A stretch of 64,000 nt of DNA from an uncultured Selenomonadales bacterium (GTDB taxonomy: Bacteria > Bacillota > Negativicutes > DSM-1736 > Dendrosporobacteraceae), in contig CAMJML010000013.1 of assembly GCA_946407015.1 (NCBI GenBank), positions 32,761 to 96,760 on the forward strand, in the 5' to 3' direction. The number at the start of each line of letters is the position of its first letter. The first letter of the stretch is position 1. This document shows, piece after piece, positions 1 through 10,204 of this stretch. A program made the translations under genes and the position numbers. The notes beneath the pieces are model-generated. The model was not told the DNA's origin, searched no databases, and saw nothing but the letters and a program-made list of their open reading frames with translations.

Positions 1-432
1 TCTACGTTAGATGGAGGACGCATTGGGGTTGCTGCTCAAGCGCTGGGAATTGCGCAGAGTGCACTTGAGCATTCGATTCAATATTCCAAAGAACGGGTGC
101 AATTCGGCAAACCCATTGCCAATAATCAGGCGATTGCTTTTATGATCGCCGATATGGCAACCCAAGTAGAGGCAGCCCGTCTGCTGGTTTACCGGGCCGC
201 TTATCATAAATCTCATGGCCTGCCTTACTCCAAAGAAGCTGCGATGGCAAAAAAATTTGCATCCGATGCTGCTATGGCGGCAACCACCAATGCGGTGCAA
301 ATATTCGGCGGTTATGGCTTCAGCCGCGAATATCCGGTAGAGCGCCTGATGAGGGATGCAAAAATCACGCAGATTTATGAAGGAACGAATCAAGTACAGC
401 AAATGATTATTTCCGGTTCGGTTCTGCGTTAA
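1..432 (+). CDS. Acyl-CoA dehydrogenase (butyryl-CoA dehydrogenase type), C-terminal part
   Basis: The reading frame is open from the first base of the window, so the gene begins upstream; 143 C-terminal residues are visible. They form the helical C-terminal FAD-binding domain of acyl-CoA dehydrogenases: a [15 protein letters not shown] segment at the left edge, an ERVQFGKPI segment, and near the end [10 protein letters not shown], whose Glu is the catalytic base in this family. The short-chain (butyryl-CoA) assignment rests on the directly following etfB and etfA, the usual partners of the clostridial butyryl-CoA dehydrogenase/Etf complex that reduces crotonyl-CoA. Substrate chain length cannot be read from this fragment. 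Confidence 0.9.
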   Translation, partial: STLDGGRIGVAAQALGIAQSALEHSIQYSKERVQFGKPIANNQAIAFMIADMATQVEAARLLVYRAAYHKSHGLPYSKEAAMAKKFASDAAMAATTNAVQIFGGYGFSREYPVERLMRDAKITQIYEGTNQVQQMIISGSVLR

Positions 433-460
433 CGGTTATGCAGCATAAGGGGGAGTGGAA

Positions 461-1246
461 ATGGAAATTATCGTTTGTGTCAAACAAGTTCCGGATACGA
501 CAGAAATAAAAATTGATCCGGTGACCAATGCCCTGATTCGTCAGGGTGTGCCCAGCATCGTCAATCCGTTTGATAAAAATGCACTGGAGGCGGCCTTGCG
601 GCTTCGGGAAAAGCATGGCGGCAAGATTACGGTTGTCTCCATGGGACCGCCACAGGCCAAGGAAGCATTGAAAGAGTGCCTGGCTATGGGAGCCGACCAT
701 GCTGTTTTGGTCAGTGACCGGGCCTTTAGCGGTTCTGATACCCTCGCGACCAGCTATACACTGGCGGCTGCCATGCGCAAAGTCGGTCATTGTGATATGA
801 TTCTCTGCGGCAAGCAGGCCATTGATGGCGATACGGCGCAGGTAGGGCCGGAGATAGCCGAACATTTGGGGATTGCTCAAGTCACTTATGTTTCTAAGAT
901 TGAAATTTCAGACAATACGGTCAGGGTAGAACGTGAAAATGAAGATGGCTATGCCATTCTGGAAGTGGAACTGCCTGTCTTACTGTCTGTGGTAAAATCA
1001 ATCAATGAACCGCGGCTGCCAACTATAAAAGGAACCTTAAAGGCCAACCGGACGGAAATTCCTGTATGGACGGCTGCAGACTTGGATGTAGATACGGAAA
1101 AACTTGGCTTCAAGGGCTCCCCGACCCAGGTTCGCAAAACCTTTACCCCGCCCCAGCGGGCTCATAGTACGGTCATTCAGAAGGATACGGCGCGGGAAGC
1201 AGTCGCTGAACTCATCCAAAAATTGTCGGATGCGAAAATTGTATGA
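461..1246 (+). CDS. etfB: Electron transfer flavoprotein subunit beta
   Basis: This 261-residue protein is the beta subunit of electron transfer flavoprotein, which passes electrons to or from acyl-CoA dehydrogenase and, in anaerobes, can take part in flavin-based electron bifurcation. It opens with IVCVKQVPDT and carries CGKQAIDGDTAQVGPEIAEH, both typical of EtfB. The ATG at 461 follows an AAGGGGGAG ribosome-binding site with six bases of spacing; the in-frame GTG at 455 lies inside that site and is unlikely to be the start. The gene starts 28 bases after the dehydrogenase and ends 10 bases before etfA. Bifurcating or plain type cannot be decided here. Confidence 0.95.
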   Translation: MEIIVCVKQVPDTTEIKIDPVTNALIRQGVPSIVNPFDKNALEAALRLREKHGGKITVVSMGPPQAKEALKECLAMGADHAVLVSDRAFSGSDTLATSYTLAAAMRKVGHCDMILCGKQAIDGDTAQVGPEIAEHLGIAQVTYVSKIEISDNTVRVERENEDGYAILEVELPVLLSVVKSINEPRLPTIKGTLKANRTEIPVWTAADLDVDTEKLGFKGSPTQVRKTFTPPQRAHSTVIQKDTAREAVAELIQKLSDAKIV

Positions 1247-1256
1247 GGAGGCCGAT

Positions 1257-2285
1257 ATGATGACAGCGGCTATAGACAAAAATCAGTACCAGGATGTCTG
1301 GGTATATGTTGAAGCAGGAGCCGAAGGCCCGAACAATGTCGGCCTTGAACTTTTAAGCGAAGGCCGCAAGCTGGCGAATGCCATGGGCCAAAAGCTGGCG
1401 GGTGTCCTGATTGGTCAAAATATTTCCCATTTGTCAAAAGAGGTATTTGCCGCCGGTGCCGATCAAGTTTATCTTGTGGAAGCGCCGGAACTGGCACATT
1501 ATAGTACGGATGGCTATACGGCAGTTTTTACCGATTTAATCCGTCGATATACACCTGCGGTCATTTTAATCGGCGCAACGCATGATGGACGTGACCTTGC
1601 CCCCCGGATTGCCTGCCGGGTAGGAACCGGGTTAACTGCAGACTGCACCGGACTGGGCATTGATGAACAAACGGGATTAGTGGCCTGGACCCGGCCGGCC
1701 TTTGGCGGTAATCTCATGGCAACGATCGTATGCCGTGACCATAGACCGCAAATGGGTACAGTACGCCCATCCGTATTCAAACGTCCTGTGCCTGATTATT
1801 CGCGCACCGGTGAAATTATCCGCGTTGACAGCACGGTAAAAGCCGGAGAGATCAGAACCAGGCTGATTGATGTAATCAAGGTCTGCACGGCTACTTGCAA
1901 TCTTGAAGAAGCGGATATTATTGTTTCAGGTGGCCGTGGCTTATGCAAGCCTGAGAACTTTGCACTGATAGAAGAATTGGCCGATGTCCTTGGCGGAGCG
2001 GTAGGTGCTTCACGGGCTGCTGTGGATGCCGGCTGGAAGCCTGCTATGCACCAGATCGGGCAGACTGGAAAAACGGTCGGTCCCAAGATCTATTTCGCCT
2101 GCGGTATTTCCGGCGCTATTCAGCACTTGGCGGGTATCGCTTCATCGGATATCATTATCGCAATTAATAAAGATGCCGATGCTCCCATTTTTAAACGGGC
2201 CGATTATGGTATTGTTGGTGATGTCTTAGAGATTCTGCCGTTGTTGACAGCCGAATTCAGGAAGATAAGGTCCAAGGTTTGTTAG
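1257..2285 (+). CDS. etfA: Electron transfer flavoprotein subunit alpha
   Basis: This 342-residue protein is the FAD-carrying alpha subunit of electron transfer flavoprotein. The C-terminal FAD domain shows SGGRGLCKPENF followed by GAVGASRAAVDAGW and later QIGQTGKTVGPKIYFACGISG, the classical EtfA signature. The open frame extends upstream into etfB, but tandem ATG codons at 1257 and 1260 sit behind GAGGAG with six bases of spacing, so 1257 is taken as the start. It closes the acyl-CoA dehydrogenase-etfBA operon, which ends in a strong hairpin about 90 bases downstream. Confidence 0.95.
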   Translation: MMTAAIDKNQYQDVWVYVEAGAEGPNNVGLELLSEGRKLANAMGQKLAGVLIGQNISHLSKEVFAAGADQVYLVEAPELAHYSTDGYTAVFTDLIRRYTPAVILIGATHDGRDLAPRIACRVGTGLTADCTGLGIDEQTGLVAWTRPAFGGNLMATIVCRDHRPQMGTVRPSVFKRPVPDYSRTGEIIRVDSTVKAGEIRTRLIDVIKVCTATCNLEEADIIVSGGRGLCKPENFALIEELADVLGGAVGASRAAVDAGWKPAMHQIGQTGKTVGPKIYFACGISGAIQHLAGIASSDIIIAINKDADAPIFKRADYGIVGDVLEILPLLTAEFRKIRSKVC

Positions 2286-2372
2286 CAAGAATCTTTCATC
2301 AGGAAATGATTTATTTAGCACTGCTTAGTCTGAGCTTTTATCGGCAGTCGTTTATGGCGCAATGCTTTATTT

Positions 2373-2430
2373 CAATATAAAAAGGCATCAAAACTTTGCT
2401 TGAGCAAGGTTTTGATGCCTTTTTATATTG
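2373..2430. terminator. Bidirectional terminator after etfA
   Basis: An almost perfect inverted repeat has arms reading AAAAAGGCATCAAAAC and GTTTTGATGCCTTTTT, extended outward by matching CAATAT and ATATTG. Runs of A on one side and T on the other make it usable from both strands. It separates etfA from the convergent marR gene. Confidence 0.85.
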
Positions 2431-2556
2431 GAATTGCTATGGTTTTGTCATGCGGCCAGCATGTATGTCTGATAGGTTTTCCTACACGTACAGTTGCCCG
2501 GAAGGGCGCTTATCACAAGCCGCTATTTCCTGGTTGCCTGACTGGATTTGGATGCT

Positions 2557-2982
2557 TCAGAAATTCGTAAAGATACGTTTTAAGACACTGCGTAATGTTA
2601 TAACTTCACTTTCACTGCAGTTTTCAAGCATTTTGTTTTCTACTTGACGCATCACTTGCATGATTTTTGATTCAACCTCTCTGGCCTTATCGGTCAGACA
2701 AATTTGATAGGACCGGCGATCATGAGGAACATCCACCCGTTTGACAAAGTTAACCCGTTCCAACCGGTCAATCAACCCGGTCAGTGTTGAATTATCCAGG
2801 AAGACATTTTTGCTGAGCTCTGATATGGAAATATTGTCTTTTTTATAGAGCGCATACAGAACCACCAGCTGTCCTGGTGATATTTCAAGCTGGGCTTCTT
2901 CCAAGGCTTTTTTTGTATATAAGAAATGCTTTTGCTCCGCTTTGGCCAGTAGAATACACAGACTATCAAAAATTTCCAACAA
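2557..2982 (-). CDS. MarR family transcriptional regulator
   Basis: This 141-residue winged-helix regulator has the MarR layout: an N-terminal dimerisation helix, then ISISELSKNVFLDNSTLTGLIDRLE as recognition region (about residues 50-75), and a wing around VPHDRRSYQICLT containing the DxR-type motif of the family. Translation probably starts at a TTG (second codon also TTG) behind GAGGTGAG on the minus strand. It is transcribed away from the MacB-like efflux operon, with 255 bases between the start codons. It is therefore likely a ligand-relieved repressor of that operon and of itself; the ligand is unknown. Confidence 0.9.
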   Translation of the reverse strand: MLEIFDSLCILLAKAEQKHFLYTKKALEEAQLEISPGQLVVLYALYKKDNISISELSKNVFLDNSTLTGLIDRLERVNFVKRVDVPHDRRSYQICLTDKAREVESKIMQVMRQVENKMLENCSESEVITLRSVLKRIFTNF

Positions 2983-3006
2983 TGGTTGCTCACCTCAGGG
3001 TATATT

Positions 3007-3035
3007 GTTTGCGTATCAATATTATTTATACAAAC
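3007..3035. promoter_or_regulatory. Candidate MarR operator in divergent promoter region
   Basis: Imperfect inverted half-sites GTTTGCGTAT (3007-3016) and ATACAAAC (3028-3035) lie in the AT-rich gap just upstream of the marR start. Position and symmetry suit an operator for the divergent regulator. The assignment is positional inference. Confidence 0.4.
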
Positions 3036-3237
3036 GTAATTGTACACTATTCTTGGATTTTGTTCAATGAAATTACTAAAATACCGCTGGTTTCAGTGAA
3101 TTTCAAGAAGCGACGGATTGTTTACGAGGGATCAAGCTTAAGCAGGAGTAAAAAAACTTTAACAAGAATTATACTTATACTGAATTTGGCGAAAAACCAA
3201 ATTGGATGTCTGAGTTGCTTGCTTAGGAGGACCACCG

Positions 3238-3996
3238 ATGTTTAAAAAATGGCTGGCAGGCCTTACTGCAGTTGAATTGCCTGGACCGGTGCCTGATGCA
3301 CCGGCTGTCAGAATGCAAGCCGTACGCAAAGTTTATCAAACAGGGGCCGGCGAATTTGAAGCCCTTAAAGGCATTGATCTAGTGGTCGAGCCTGGTGAGT
3401 TTGTTGCCGTTGTTGGCAAATCAGGCAGCGGGAAATCGACCCTGATTAATATGATTACCGGTATTGACCGGCCGACAGGCGGTGAGTTATGGGTTGCCGG
3501 AACGCCGGTCCATACCTTGACTGAAAATCAGATTGCCGTTTGGCGCGGACGGACGGTCGGGGTTGTTTTTCAATTTTTTCAATTGCTGCCTACTTTGACG
3601 GCTTTAGAAAACGTCATGCTGCCCATGGATTTTTGTGAAATGTATGCCGATCATGAGCGTTCAGAGAGAGCCCGTGGACTGCTTGAACTAGTGGGGGTCG
3701 GTGATCAGGCAGACAAGCTGCCGGCCAATCTGTCCGGCGGACAGCAGCAGCGGGTGGCGATTGCCCGGTCGCTGGCCAATGATCCGCCCTTACTGGTGGC
3801 GGATGAACCGACCGGTAATCTGGACAGCCGTACCGCTGCTGCCGTCATAGACTTATTTAACCAACTGGCCGGTGAAGGCAAAACCATCCTGATGGTGACA
3901 CACGACCAGGAGCTGGCTGAGCAGAGCAGCCGGATTTTAACAGTGGCTGAAGGCCGAATTGCCACCGCTTTTAGTGAGGATAGTCGCCATGAGTAG
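3238..3996 (+). CDS. ABC transporter ATP-binding protein (MacB/LolD type)
   Basis: This 252-residue ATPase powers an FtsX-type membrane pump. It contains Walker [10 protein letters not shown] (about residues 60-68), a Q-loop in [19 protein letters not shown] typical of the MacB/LolD/FtsE group, signature [15 protein letters not shown] and Walker [13 protein letters not shown], followed by the switch His in MVTHD. An extra segment of about 20 residues precedes the usual start of the fold. The ATG follows AGGAGG with seven bases of spacing. The end overlaps the permease start by eight bases, so the two are translationally coupled. The exported substrate is unknown; drug, peptide or lipoprotein are all possible. 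Confidence 0.92.
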   Translation: MFKKWLAGLTAVELPGPVPDAPAVRMQAVRKVYQTGAGEFEALKGIDLVVEPGEFVAVVGKSGSGKSTLINMITGIDRPTGGELWVAGTPVHTLTENQIAVWRGRTVGVVFQFFQLLPTLTALENVMLPMDFCEMYADHERSERARGLLELVGVGDQADKLPANLSGGQQQRVAIARSLANDPPLLVADEPTGNLDSRTAAAVIDLFNQLAGEGKTILMVTHDQELAEQSSRILTVAEGRIATAFSEDSRHE

Positions 3997-6415
3997 TGTA
4001 TTGGCGCCACGCTGGCAAAAAGTTTGGGCAGACCTGTGGGGCAATAAGCTGCGAACGCTGCTGGTCATTTTATCCATTGCGGTTGGTGTCTTTGCCGTTG
4101 GAATGGTTTACAGCGCATATCTCATGTTTCAGAGAGATTTGAGCAGCAGTTGGGGAAGTGCTGCACCGGCCAGTGCCAGTCTTTATGCCGATCCCTTTGA
4201 AGAAGAACTGGTCGACAGCGTCCGCAGCCTCCGGGGCGTTAAAGAGGCTGAGGGACGCCGCAATGTTGATTTACGGGTTCGTGGGGCCGGCAACGAATGG
4301 AAGCAAATGTTTCTGACCGCCATACCGGACTATTCCGAGCAGCGGGTTAATATCATCAAGCCTCAGTCCGGAGCCTGGCCACCCGGAGATGGTGATGTTC
4401 TGCTGGAGCGCTCTTCTTTAGCGGAACTGGGCGTAAGCACCGGGCAAAGCATTACGGTGGAAACTCCGGCCGGCCGTAAAAGAACACTAAAAGTTACGGG
4501 TGTGGTCTATGATCCCAGTCAAATTCCCAGTTTGTTCAGCGGGCGTTCTTATGGCTATATCAATATGGATACGCTGGAAAAACTTGATGAGCCCCGCCGC
4601 CTGGATCAAGTAAACTTTGTCGTTGAGCCGCGTGTGCTCAACGGCAGTGATCCGGCACCCATTGAAGCGATTGGCCGCCGGGCATGGAGCAAGTTAGAGC
4701 AGGGAGATACTACCGTTTTTTGGTTGCAAGTCAATAAACCGGGTGAGCATCCGATGCAAAGCGCGATTAATGCAATTATGCTGTTGTTGGCTGTTTTAGG
4801 GGTATTATCGCTTTTTTTGAGTACCTTTTTATTGGTCAATACGGTAACGGCCATTCTGGCCCAGCAAATGCGCCAGATCGGCATGATGAAAGCCATTGGT
4901 GCACGGCGCGACCAGATTCTGGCCATGTATTTGACGCTGGTCGGTGCCTATGGAATTTTGTCATTAGGGATTGCCGCTCCTTTAGGCGCTTTGGGGGCGA
5001 GTGCGGTAACCGGTTTTATGGCTCAAATTTTTAATTTTAATTCTGGCGGGATTGAATGGCCGCTCCAGGTTTTGCTGCTGGAATTTGCCGTTGCCCTGGT
5101 TATTCCGCTGTTAGCCTCGCTGTGGCCGGTATGGCAGGGCACGGGAATTACCGTTCGTGAAGCCATTAGTCATTATGGCATCCGTGGATCAGACGGTAAA
5201 GGCCGGCTGGATAACTGGCTGGATCAATCGCTGCGCCGTTTTCCGGCTTTGTCCCGGCCCGCAGTTTTGTCCTTGCGGAATACTTTTCGCCGTAAGGGCC
5301 GGCTATTTTTGACCATGCTGACCTTGACCATTGCCGGAACGGTCTTTATGGCTGTTTTTTTAGTCCGGTCCTCTTTGTATTCGACGCTGGATCAAGCATT
5401 GGAATATTTTCAATATGATATATCGGTTGGCTTTACCCAAAGTTATCGTGCCAGCCGGATTGAGCAGGAAGTCTTGCGCATACCGGGAGTTAAAGCCGCC
5501 GAATCCTGGGGCATGACTTCGGGGCGGATTTTGCGGGATGAGCGAAAAGAATCGGAAGATGAAGCCAGTAAAAATGTCTTTTTATTGTTTCCGCCGGTCG
5601 ATACAACCATGATTCAGCCGAAAATCATTGCCGGACGCTGGCTGCTGCCGGAAGATGAAAATGCACTGGTTGTCAATTCGGAAATTTTAAAAGACAGCCC
5701 GCAGGTGAAAGTCGGTGCACCGGTCGTGGTCAAGGCCGGTACCCGTAAGCTCCGGTTTATCGTGGTCGGGATTGCTCAAAGTACCATGACAGGTCCGATC
5801 GTATATGCTCCTTATCCCTGGGCAACAGCGGCCATACAAGAAACAGGGCGGGCCAGAACTGTGCAAATCGTGACGCAGACAACCGATCCTAAAGCGCAGA
5901 CGGCTTTAGGCCGGACATTGGAGGAAGAACTCAAAAAGAATAATCTTCGTATTCAAAATGTTGATATTACCTGGGAGCAGAAAGAACGAATCCGCTCTCA
6001 ATTTGATATTCTAACGACTTTTTTATTGATTATGGCCGTTTTATTGGCCATTGTTGGGGCTTTAGGGTTGGCGGGTACTATGAGTATTAATGTTTTGGAA
6101 CGTACCAGGGAGATTGGCGTGATGCGGGCGATTGGCGCCTCCAGTCTGGCCATTGCCAAAGTCTTTGTTGTTGAAGCCCTATGTATTGGACTTTTAAGCG
6201 GCCTGATTGGCATGGTATTGGCTTTACCGGTGGCCGCTTTGCTCAGTTATCAGGTTGGAGTTTTATTTTTGCAGAGTCCACTGTCTTTCTCTTTTAGTTT
6301 TTTCGGAGTTGGCATCTGGCTGATCCTCTCGGCGCTGCTGGCAGTGCTGGCAAGTTTGCTGCCGGCCAGAAATGCAACCCGCTTAAGTGTTCGTGAGGTG
6401 ATCAGTTATGAATAG
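3989..6415 (+). CDS. ABC transporter permease with two FtsX modules
   Basis: This 808-residue integral membrane protein is a duplicated MacB_PCD-FtsX permease. Each half begins with a membrane segment followed by a large extracytoplasmic domain (about residues 45-250 and 475-640) and ends in an FtsX block. Recognisable pieces are [16 protein letters not shown] in the first half and [19 protein letters not shown] in the second. The start at 3989 lies inside the ATPase stop region behind GTGAGGA. The stop overlaps the start of the adaptor gene (TATGAATAG). Size and duplication resemble lipoprotein or macrolide-type exporters with both permease halves fused in one chain. Confidence 0.92.
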   Translation: MSSVLAPRWQKVWADLWGNKLRTLLVILSIAVGVFAVGMVYSAYLMFQRDLSSSWGSAAPASASLYADPFEEELVDSVRSLRGVKEAEGRRNVDLRVRGAGNEWKQMFLTAIPDYSEQRVNIIKPQSGAWPPGDGDVLLERSSLAELGVSTGQSITVETPAGRKRTLKVTGVVYDPSQIPSLFSGRSYGYINMDTLEKLDEPRRLDQVNFVVEPRVLNGSDPAPIEAIGRRAWSKLEQGDTTVFWLQVNKPGEHPMQSAINAIMLLLAVLGVLSLFLSTFLLVNTVTAILAQQMRQIGMMKAIGARRDQILAMYLTLVGAYGILSLGIAAPLGALGASAVTGFMAQIFNFNSGGIEWPLQVLLLEFAVALVIPLLASLWPVWQGTGITVREAISHYGIRGSDGKGRLDNWLDQSLRRFPALSRPAVLSLRNTFRRKGRLFLTMLTLTIAGTVFMAVFLVRSSLYSTLDQALEYFQYDISVGFTQSYRASRIEQEVLRIPGVKAAESWGMTSGRILRDERKESEDEASKNVFLLFPPVDTTMIQPKIIAGRWLLPEDENALVVNSEILKDSPQVKVGAPVVVKAGTRKLRFIVVGIAQSTMTGPIVYAPYPWATAAIQETGRARTVQIVTQTTDPKAQTALGRTLEEELKKNNLRIQNVDITWEQKERIRSQFDILTTFLLIMAVLLAIVGALGLAGTMSINVLERTREIGVMRAIGASSLAIAKVFVVEALCIGLLSGLIGMVLALPVAALLSYQVGVLFLQSPLSFSFSFFGVGIWLILSALLAVLASLLPARNATRLSVREVISYE

Positions 6416-7355
6416 TGCAAATGCAAGGGGTGGAAAAAATATGGCGATAGGAAAAGGACTAACCGGATGGGGCAATTGGCTGCGCCGGCACTGGCTGATT
6501 ACCGGCTTTTTATTGATTGGCGCAGGCGGCGCAGCGTGGTTCCTTAGCGGGCGGCAAGCCGAGAAGGCTGTCGTGCCTGCCGTAAAAGCCGATCAGCGGG
6601 TATTGGCAGAAGGCATTGTCTATCCGGTCCATTACGCGCAGATGGTGATGCCGGTGGATGGTACAATCGGGGAAATCCTGGTGCGGGAAGGGGAGCATGT
6701 TCAAACCGGGCAGCCGCTTATCCGGCTTGTGCGGCAGGATTATGAGGCAAGGGTAGGCAGTGCCAAAGCGGATGTAAGCCGGGCTGAAGCCTTTTTGGAG
6801 CAAGCCAGGGTCAATTTGGCGGATGCCGAACGGGAACTTCGACGTCAGGAGCAGCTGGCTGCGAGCGGGGCTGTCTCCCGGCAGCAGTACGATCAGGCCA
6901 GGACGTCGGCTGAACGCAGCCGGGCCGCCTTGTCTCAGGCTCAGGCCGACCTCCTGACCCAGCAAGAGCGATTGACAGAAGCCGGGGGACAATTGGATAA
7001 AACGGAGCTCAAAGCACCGATCAGCGGTTCAGTATCTTATCTGGATGTCAAACCAGGTGAACATGCCACCATTGGTACTGTGCTGATTCGCTTAGCGGAC
7101 GAGTCAGCCTGGGAAGTTCGCAGTGATGATTTAACCGAACTGTCCATCGCTAAAATTCAAATTGGTGATCCGGTATCGCTTACTTTTGATGGGATACCGG
7201 ATTTGGAAATACCCGGAAAAGTCAAATTTATCCGGCCTTATGGTGAAAAAAAACGTGGCGATATTACTTATACGGTAACCGTTGCCCCTGAACGCTGGGA
7301 TGAGCGGCTGCGTTGGAATATGACGGCGCAAATGGCAATATCGCCGTCACGTTAA
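6408..7355 (+). CDS. HlyD/MFP family membrane fusion protein
   Basis: This 315-residue periplasmic adaptor should link the FtsX pump to the outside of the cell. It has an N-terminal membrane anchor (about residues 28-47), a biotinyl-lipoyl-like half motif VDGTIGEILVREGEHVQTGQPL, an alpha-helical hairpin rich in Glu, Ala and Gln (about residues 110-195), the returning lipoyl half LKAPISGSVSYLDVKPGE, and a beta-barrel part. Translation can begin at 6408, overlapping the permease stop, or at ATG 6441 behind GGGGTGG. No outer-membrane TolC-like gene follows, so any outer-membrane partner must be encoded elsewhere. Confidence 0.88.
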   Translation: MNSANARGGKNMAIGKGLTGWGNWLRRHWLITGFLLIGAGGAAWFLSGRQAEKAVVPAVKADQRVLAEGIVYPVHYAQMVMPVDGTIGEILVREGEHVQTGQPLIRLVRQDYEARVGSAKADVSRAEAFLEQARVNLADAERELRRQEQLAASGAVSRQQYDQARTSAERSRAALSQAQADLLTQQERLTEAGGQLDKTELKAPISGSVSYLDVKPGEHATIGTVLIRLADESAWEVRSDDLTELSIAKIQIGDPVSLTFDGIPDLEIPGKVKFIRPYGEKKRGDITYTVTVAPERWDERLRWNMTAQMAISPSR

Positions 7356-7419
7356 GGATTTAATCTGTAACCGGCTGGACTCTTCGTCATTTGGAACGAG
7401 GATAGAGATGCCGGGCTGT

Positions 7420-7455
7420 AAAAGGACTTCAAAAAAAGTCCTTTTTTTCTTTTTT
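7420..7455 (+). terminator. Rho-independent terminator of the efflux operon
   Basis: The stem AAAGGACTT/AAGTCCTTT with a short A-rich loop is followed by a long T-rich run. Confidence 0.85.
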
Positions 7456-7589
7456 ACGGGAGGACCACACTCGTCGATAACTGTAATTTTTCAAAGAATA
7501 AGCACCCTGCTGCCGAAGATTGCATAAGATGACAAGGGTGAGCTTATTGACAGCATGAAGCCCGCCTAATAAATGGTTAGGGGCAGTTT

Positions 7590-9278
7590 ATGAAAACGAG
7601 CATTATCCTTCCAACCCATAATCAACTGTCATGTACGCAACAGTGTATTGAAAGTATTCGGCAGCATACGGCAGAACAACAATATGAACTCATTATTGTC
7701 GACTATCAATCCAGTGACGGAACGCTGGAATGGCTGACGCAGCAAGGCAATATAAAAATCGTTTCGCAACAGTCGGCGTTCAGCTTGCCGGAAGCCTATA
7801 ACCGGGGGATCGCTGCAGCGGAAGGTGATCAGATTCTCTTGCTGAAAAATGATGTGATTGTTACCGAAGGCTGGCTAGACAATCTTAGCCGCTGCTTAAA
7901 CAGCCAGGAAAAAATCGGCGCAGTTGGACCGGTAACCAATTATTGCGGAAACTATCAGGCGGTTCCTGTCGGCTATCAGGACTTAAGTCAGTTGCAAGCG
8001 TTTGCCCGGCTGTATCACCAATCCAATCTTGGGCAATGGGAAGAGCGCTTGAAACTGGTTGGTTTTTGCCTGTTGCTGAAAAAGACGGTGATTGATCAGA
8101 TTGGCTTATTGGATGAACGGTTTTCGCCAGCCGGTTTTGAAGATGATGATTTTTCACTGCGCATCCGGCTGTCCGGTTACAAGCTGATGGTCTGCAGGGA
8201 TACTTTTGTCCATCATTCAGGCATTATTCAATATATTCCTGCCGCTGAGAACCGCAGCAAATTTATCACAAAATGGGGCTTTGATCCGACTTATTCAGCC
8301 TTGGTCAGATACGATATTATCAACCTCATGGGTAAACCGAAAGATCAGCCTATCCGGGTATTGGATATTGGATGTGCCTGCGGGGGTACGTTATTGCAAA
8401 TCAAGAATCTATATCCCCAGGCAGAGTTGGCCGGAATAGAATTTAATGAAAAAACGGCATTGAGTGCGAGACAGTTTGCAGAGGTTATTGCCGCCGACAT
8501 TGAAAAAGCCGTTCTACCTTATCCTAAGGAACACTTTGATTACATTATTTTGGCGGACGTTCTGGAGCATCTTAAAGATCCATGGCAGGCTTTGTATATT
8601 CTGCGGGCCTATCTGAAAGCGGGCGGACAGGTGCTTGCCAGCATTCCGAATGTGATGCATTTTACCGTCATCCGTGATTTACTGCATGGAAACTGGCCCT
8701 ATGTTGAGGCCGGCATCCTGGATAAAACCCATCTGCGGTTTTTCACCAAGCATGAAATTGAAAAAATGTTCAGTGGTGCGCAATACGGGCTGCGTCAATA
8801 TCAGTCTATTGTGATCTATGAATCCGCGGAGGATACGGCCTTTATTCAAAAATTGACAGCCCTTTCAGGAAATAGTCAGTTAGCCGAGCAATTCAGAGCT
8901 TATCAATATTTAGTGAAGGCCGACAAGGAAGCAATTGCCGTGCCGGTTAAGCCAACCCTGAACCTGCAATCCCTGATCTTTTTGCTGCGCAGGATTGAGC
9001 AGCGAATTGATGCAGAGGGCAGCATGAAAAATCTCATCAAGTATTTAACCGATGACTATATCACTCCCGGCCAAATTGCGCAAGCCATTAAGCTCGGCTT
9101 AGTGCGACAGCAGGAAATCCTGCTGTCCGTTACGGTTGGATGTTTTCAAAATGGGCTTTATCAGCAGGCCACAATCCTATTGCAGCAAGCCGAACATTTC
9201 AATATGACCGGATCAAGCGCCGGGCTGCAATTGCTCCGTAATGTCCTGAACCGTCAAATGCATTGGCAGAAAGAATAA
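7590..9278 (+). CDS. Glycosyltransferase family 2 - SAM methyltransferase fusion
   Basis: This 562-residue protein joins two catalytic folds. Residues 1-215 are a GT-A glycosyltransferase beginning TSIILPTHNQ, with the sugar-nucleotide region LLLKNDVIV (Lys-Asn-Asp where DxD-like triads usually sit) and FEDDDFSLRIRLSGY. Residues about 250-420 are a class I methyltransferase with VLDIGCACGG as the SAM-binding loop and ILADVLEHLKDPW. The last 140 residues have no domain I recognise. Such fusions occur in surface-polysaccharide and flagellin glycosylation clusters, but no flagellar or capsule gene is visible nearby, so the acceptor is unknown. It is followed 13 bases later by a second glycosyltransferase gene. 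Confidence 0.85.
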   Translation: MKTSIILPTHNQLSCTQQCIESIRQHTAEQQYELIIVDYQSSDGTLEWLTQQGNIKIVSQQSAFSLPEAYNRGIAAAEGDQILLLKNDVIVTEGWLDNLSRCLNSQEKIGAVGPVTNYCGNYQAVPVGYQDLSQLQAFARLYHQSNLGQWEERLKLVGFCLLLKKTVIDQIGLLDERFSPAGFEDDDFSLRIRLSGYKLMVCRDTFVHHSGIIQYIPAAENRSKFITKWGFDPTYSALVRYDIINLMGKPKDQPIRVLDIGCACGGTLLQIKNLYPQAELAGIEFNEKTALSARQFAEVIAADIEKAVLPYPKEHFDYIILADVLEHLKDPWQALYILRAYLKAGGQVLASIPNVMHFTVIRDLLHGNWPYVEAGILDKTHLRFFTKHEIEKMFSGAQYGLRQYQSIVIYESAEDTAFIQKLTALSGNSQLAEQFRAYQYLVKADKEAIAVPVKPTLNLQSLIFLLRRIEQRIDAEGSMKNLIKYLTDDYITPGQIAQAIKLGLVRQQEILLSVTVGCFQNGLYQQATILLQQAEHFNMTGSSAGLQLLRNVLNRQMHWQKE

Positions 9279-9291
9279 CTGGAGGTTTTCC

Positions 9292-9951
9292 ATGGACTCC
9301 AATAAGATTTGTTTTATTACTTGCGTTAATAACGATGAATACTATCAGGAATGTTTACAATATATTCATCGGCTTGAACTTCCTGAGGGGTACTCAGTTG
9401 AAACGGTAGCGATCCGCGATGCTGTCTCCATGGCCGCGGGTTTGAATGAGGCTATGGCGAAAAGCGATGCAAAGATCAAAGTCTATTTGCATCAGGATGT
9501 TTTTATTATTCACAAAGCGTTTCTCAAGGACATTGTACGGATTTTTGCAGATCCTGACATTGGCCTGATCGGGGTTATCGGGAGCGGTGATATTCCTGCA
9601 AACGGTATATGGTGGGAAGGCCGGCAGCTTTTTGGCCAGGTTTATGACAGTCATCGCGGTTTTATTGAAAAGATCAGTTTTCAGGAGGTCAATTCAGAAA
9701 TTCAGGAAGTTGCCTGCGTTGACGGACTGATCATGATCACCCAATATGATCTTCCCTGGCGGGCTGAACTCTTTAACAACTGGCATTTTTATGACTTATC
9801 ACAGAGCCAAGAATTTAGACGCCAGGGGTATAAAGTCGTAATTCCCCGGCAGTTTGAACCCTGGTGTATTCATGATTGCGGGATTACCCGTGTAAACAAT
9901 CAGTATCAGCACGATCGCCAGGTTTTTATTCAGGAATATTTACGGGAATGA
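9292..9951 (+). CDS. Small glycosyltransferase-like protein
   Basis: This 219-residue protein begins NKICFITCVNNDEYYQECL and has KVYLHQDVFIIHKAFL, resembling the short GT-A-like family annotated as glycosyltransferase-like family 2 (streptococcal YkcC/Glyco_tranf_2_5 type). The LHQDV segment sits where the metal-binding motif of GT-A enzymes is found. It probably works on the same glycan as the preceding fusion enzyme, since it starts 13 bases downstream behind GGAGG and the pair ends at a shared terminator. Donor and acceptor cannot be deduced. Confidence 0.75.
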   Translation: MDSNKICFITCVNNDEYYQECLQYIHRLELPEGYSVETVAIRDAVSMAAGLNEAMAKSDAKIKVYLHQDVFIIHKAFLKDIVRIFADPDIGLIGVIGSGDIPANGIWWEGRQLFGQVYDSHRGFIEKISFQEVNSEIQEVACVDGLIMITQYDLPWRAELFNNWHFYDLSQSQEFRRQGYKVVIPRQFEPWCIHDCGITRVNNQYQHDRQVFIQEYLRE

Positions 9952-9972
9952 ACATCTGGCGTTGTTCCATTA

Positions 9973-10013
9973 ACAGCCGCCTGTTGTGATGGGTTGCAAC
10001 AGGCGGCTGTTTG
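9973..10013 (+). terminator. Terminator of the glycosyltransferase pair
   Basis: A 14-base perfect stem, ACAGCCGCCTGTTG paired with CAACAGGCGGCTGT, lies 21 bases after the stop codon. The T run after it is short. Confidence 0.75.
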
Positions 10014-10204
10014 TGCATCCTGAACAACTTTACAATCAGCTTTTTCAGGTAAGAGACATAGGCCTTGAAAAACTAGGAATACTAACACAATATATAGGTG
10101 ATATGACATAAGTCATTACAGAAATATAAGAGGTTCATCTGTATGATTTTAGTCGGCCTGATCAGGAATTTAGCTAAATCCAGATGATAGAAGAGGACTG
10201 GTTT

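Noticed and set aside
2396..2647. Plus-strand reading frame after etfA
   Set aside because: It begins inside the terminator hairpin and runs antisense to the end of marR without a ribosome site.
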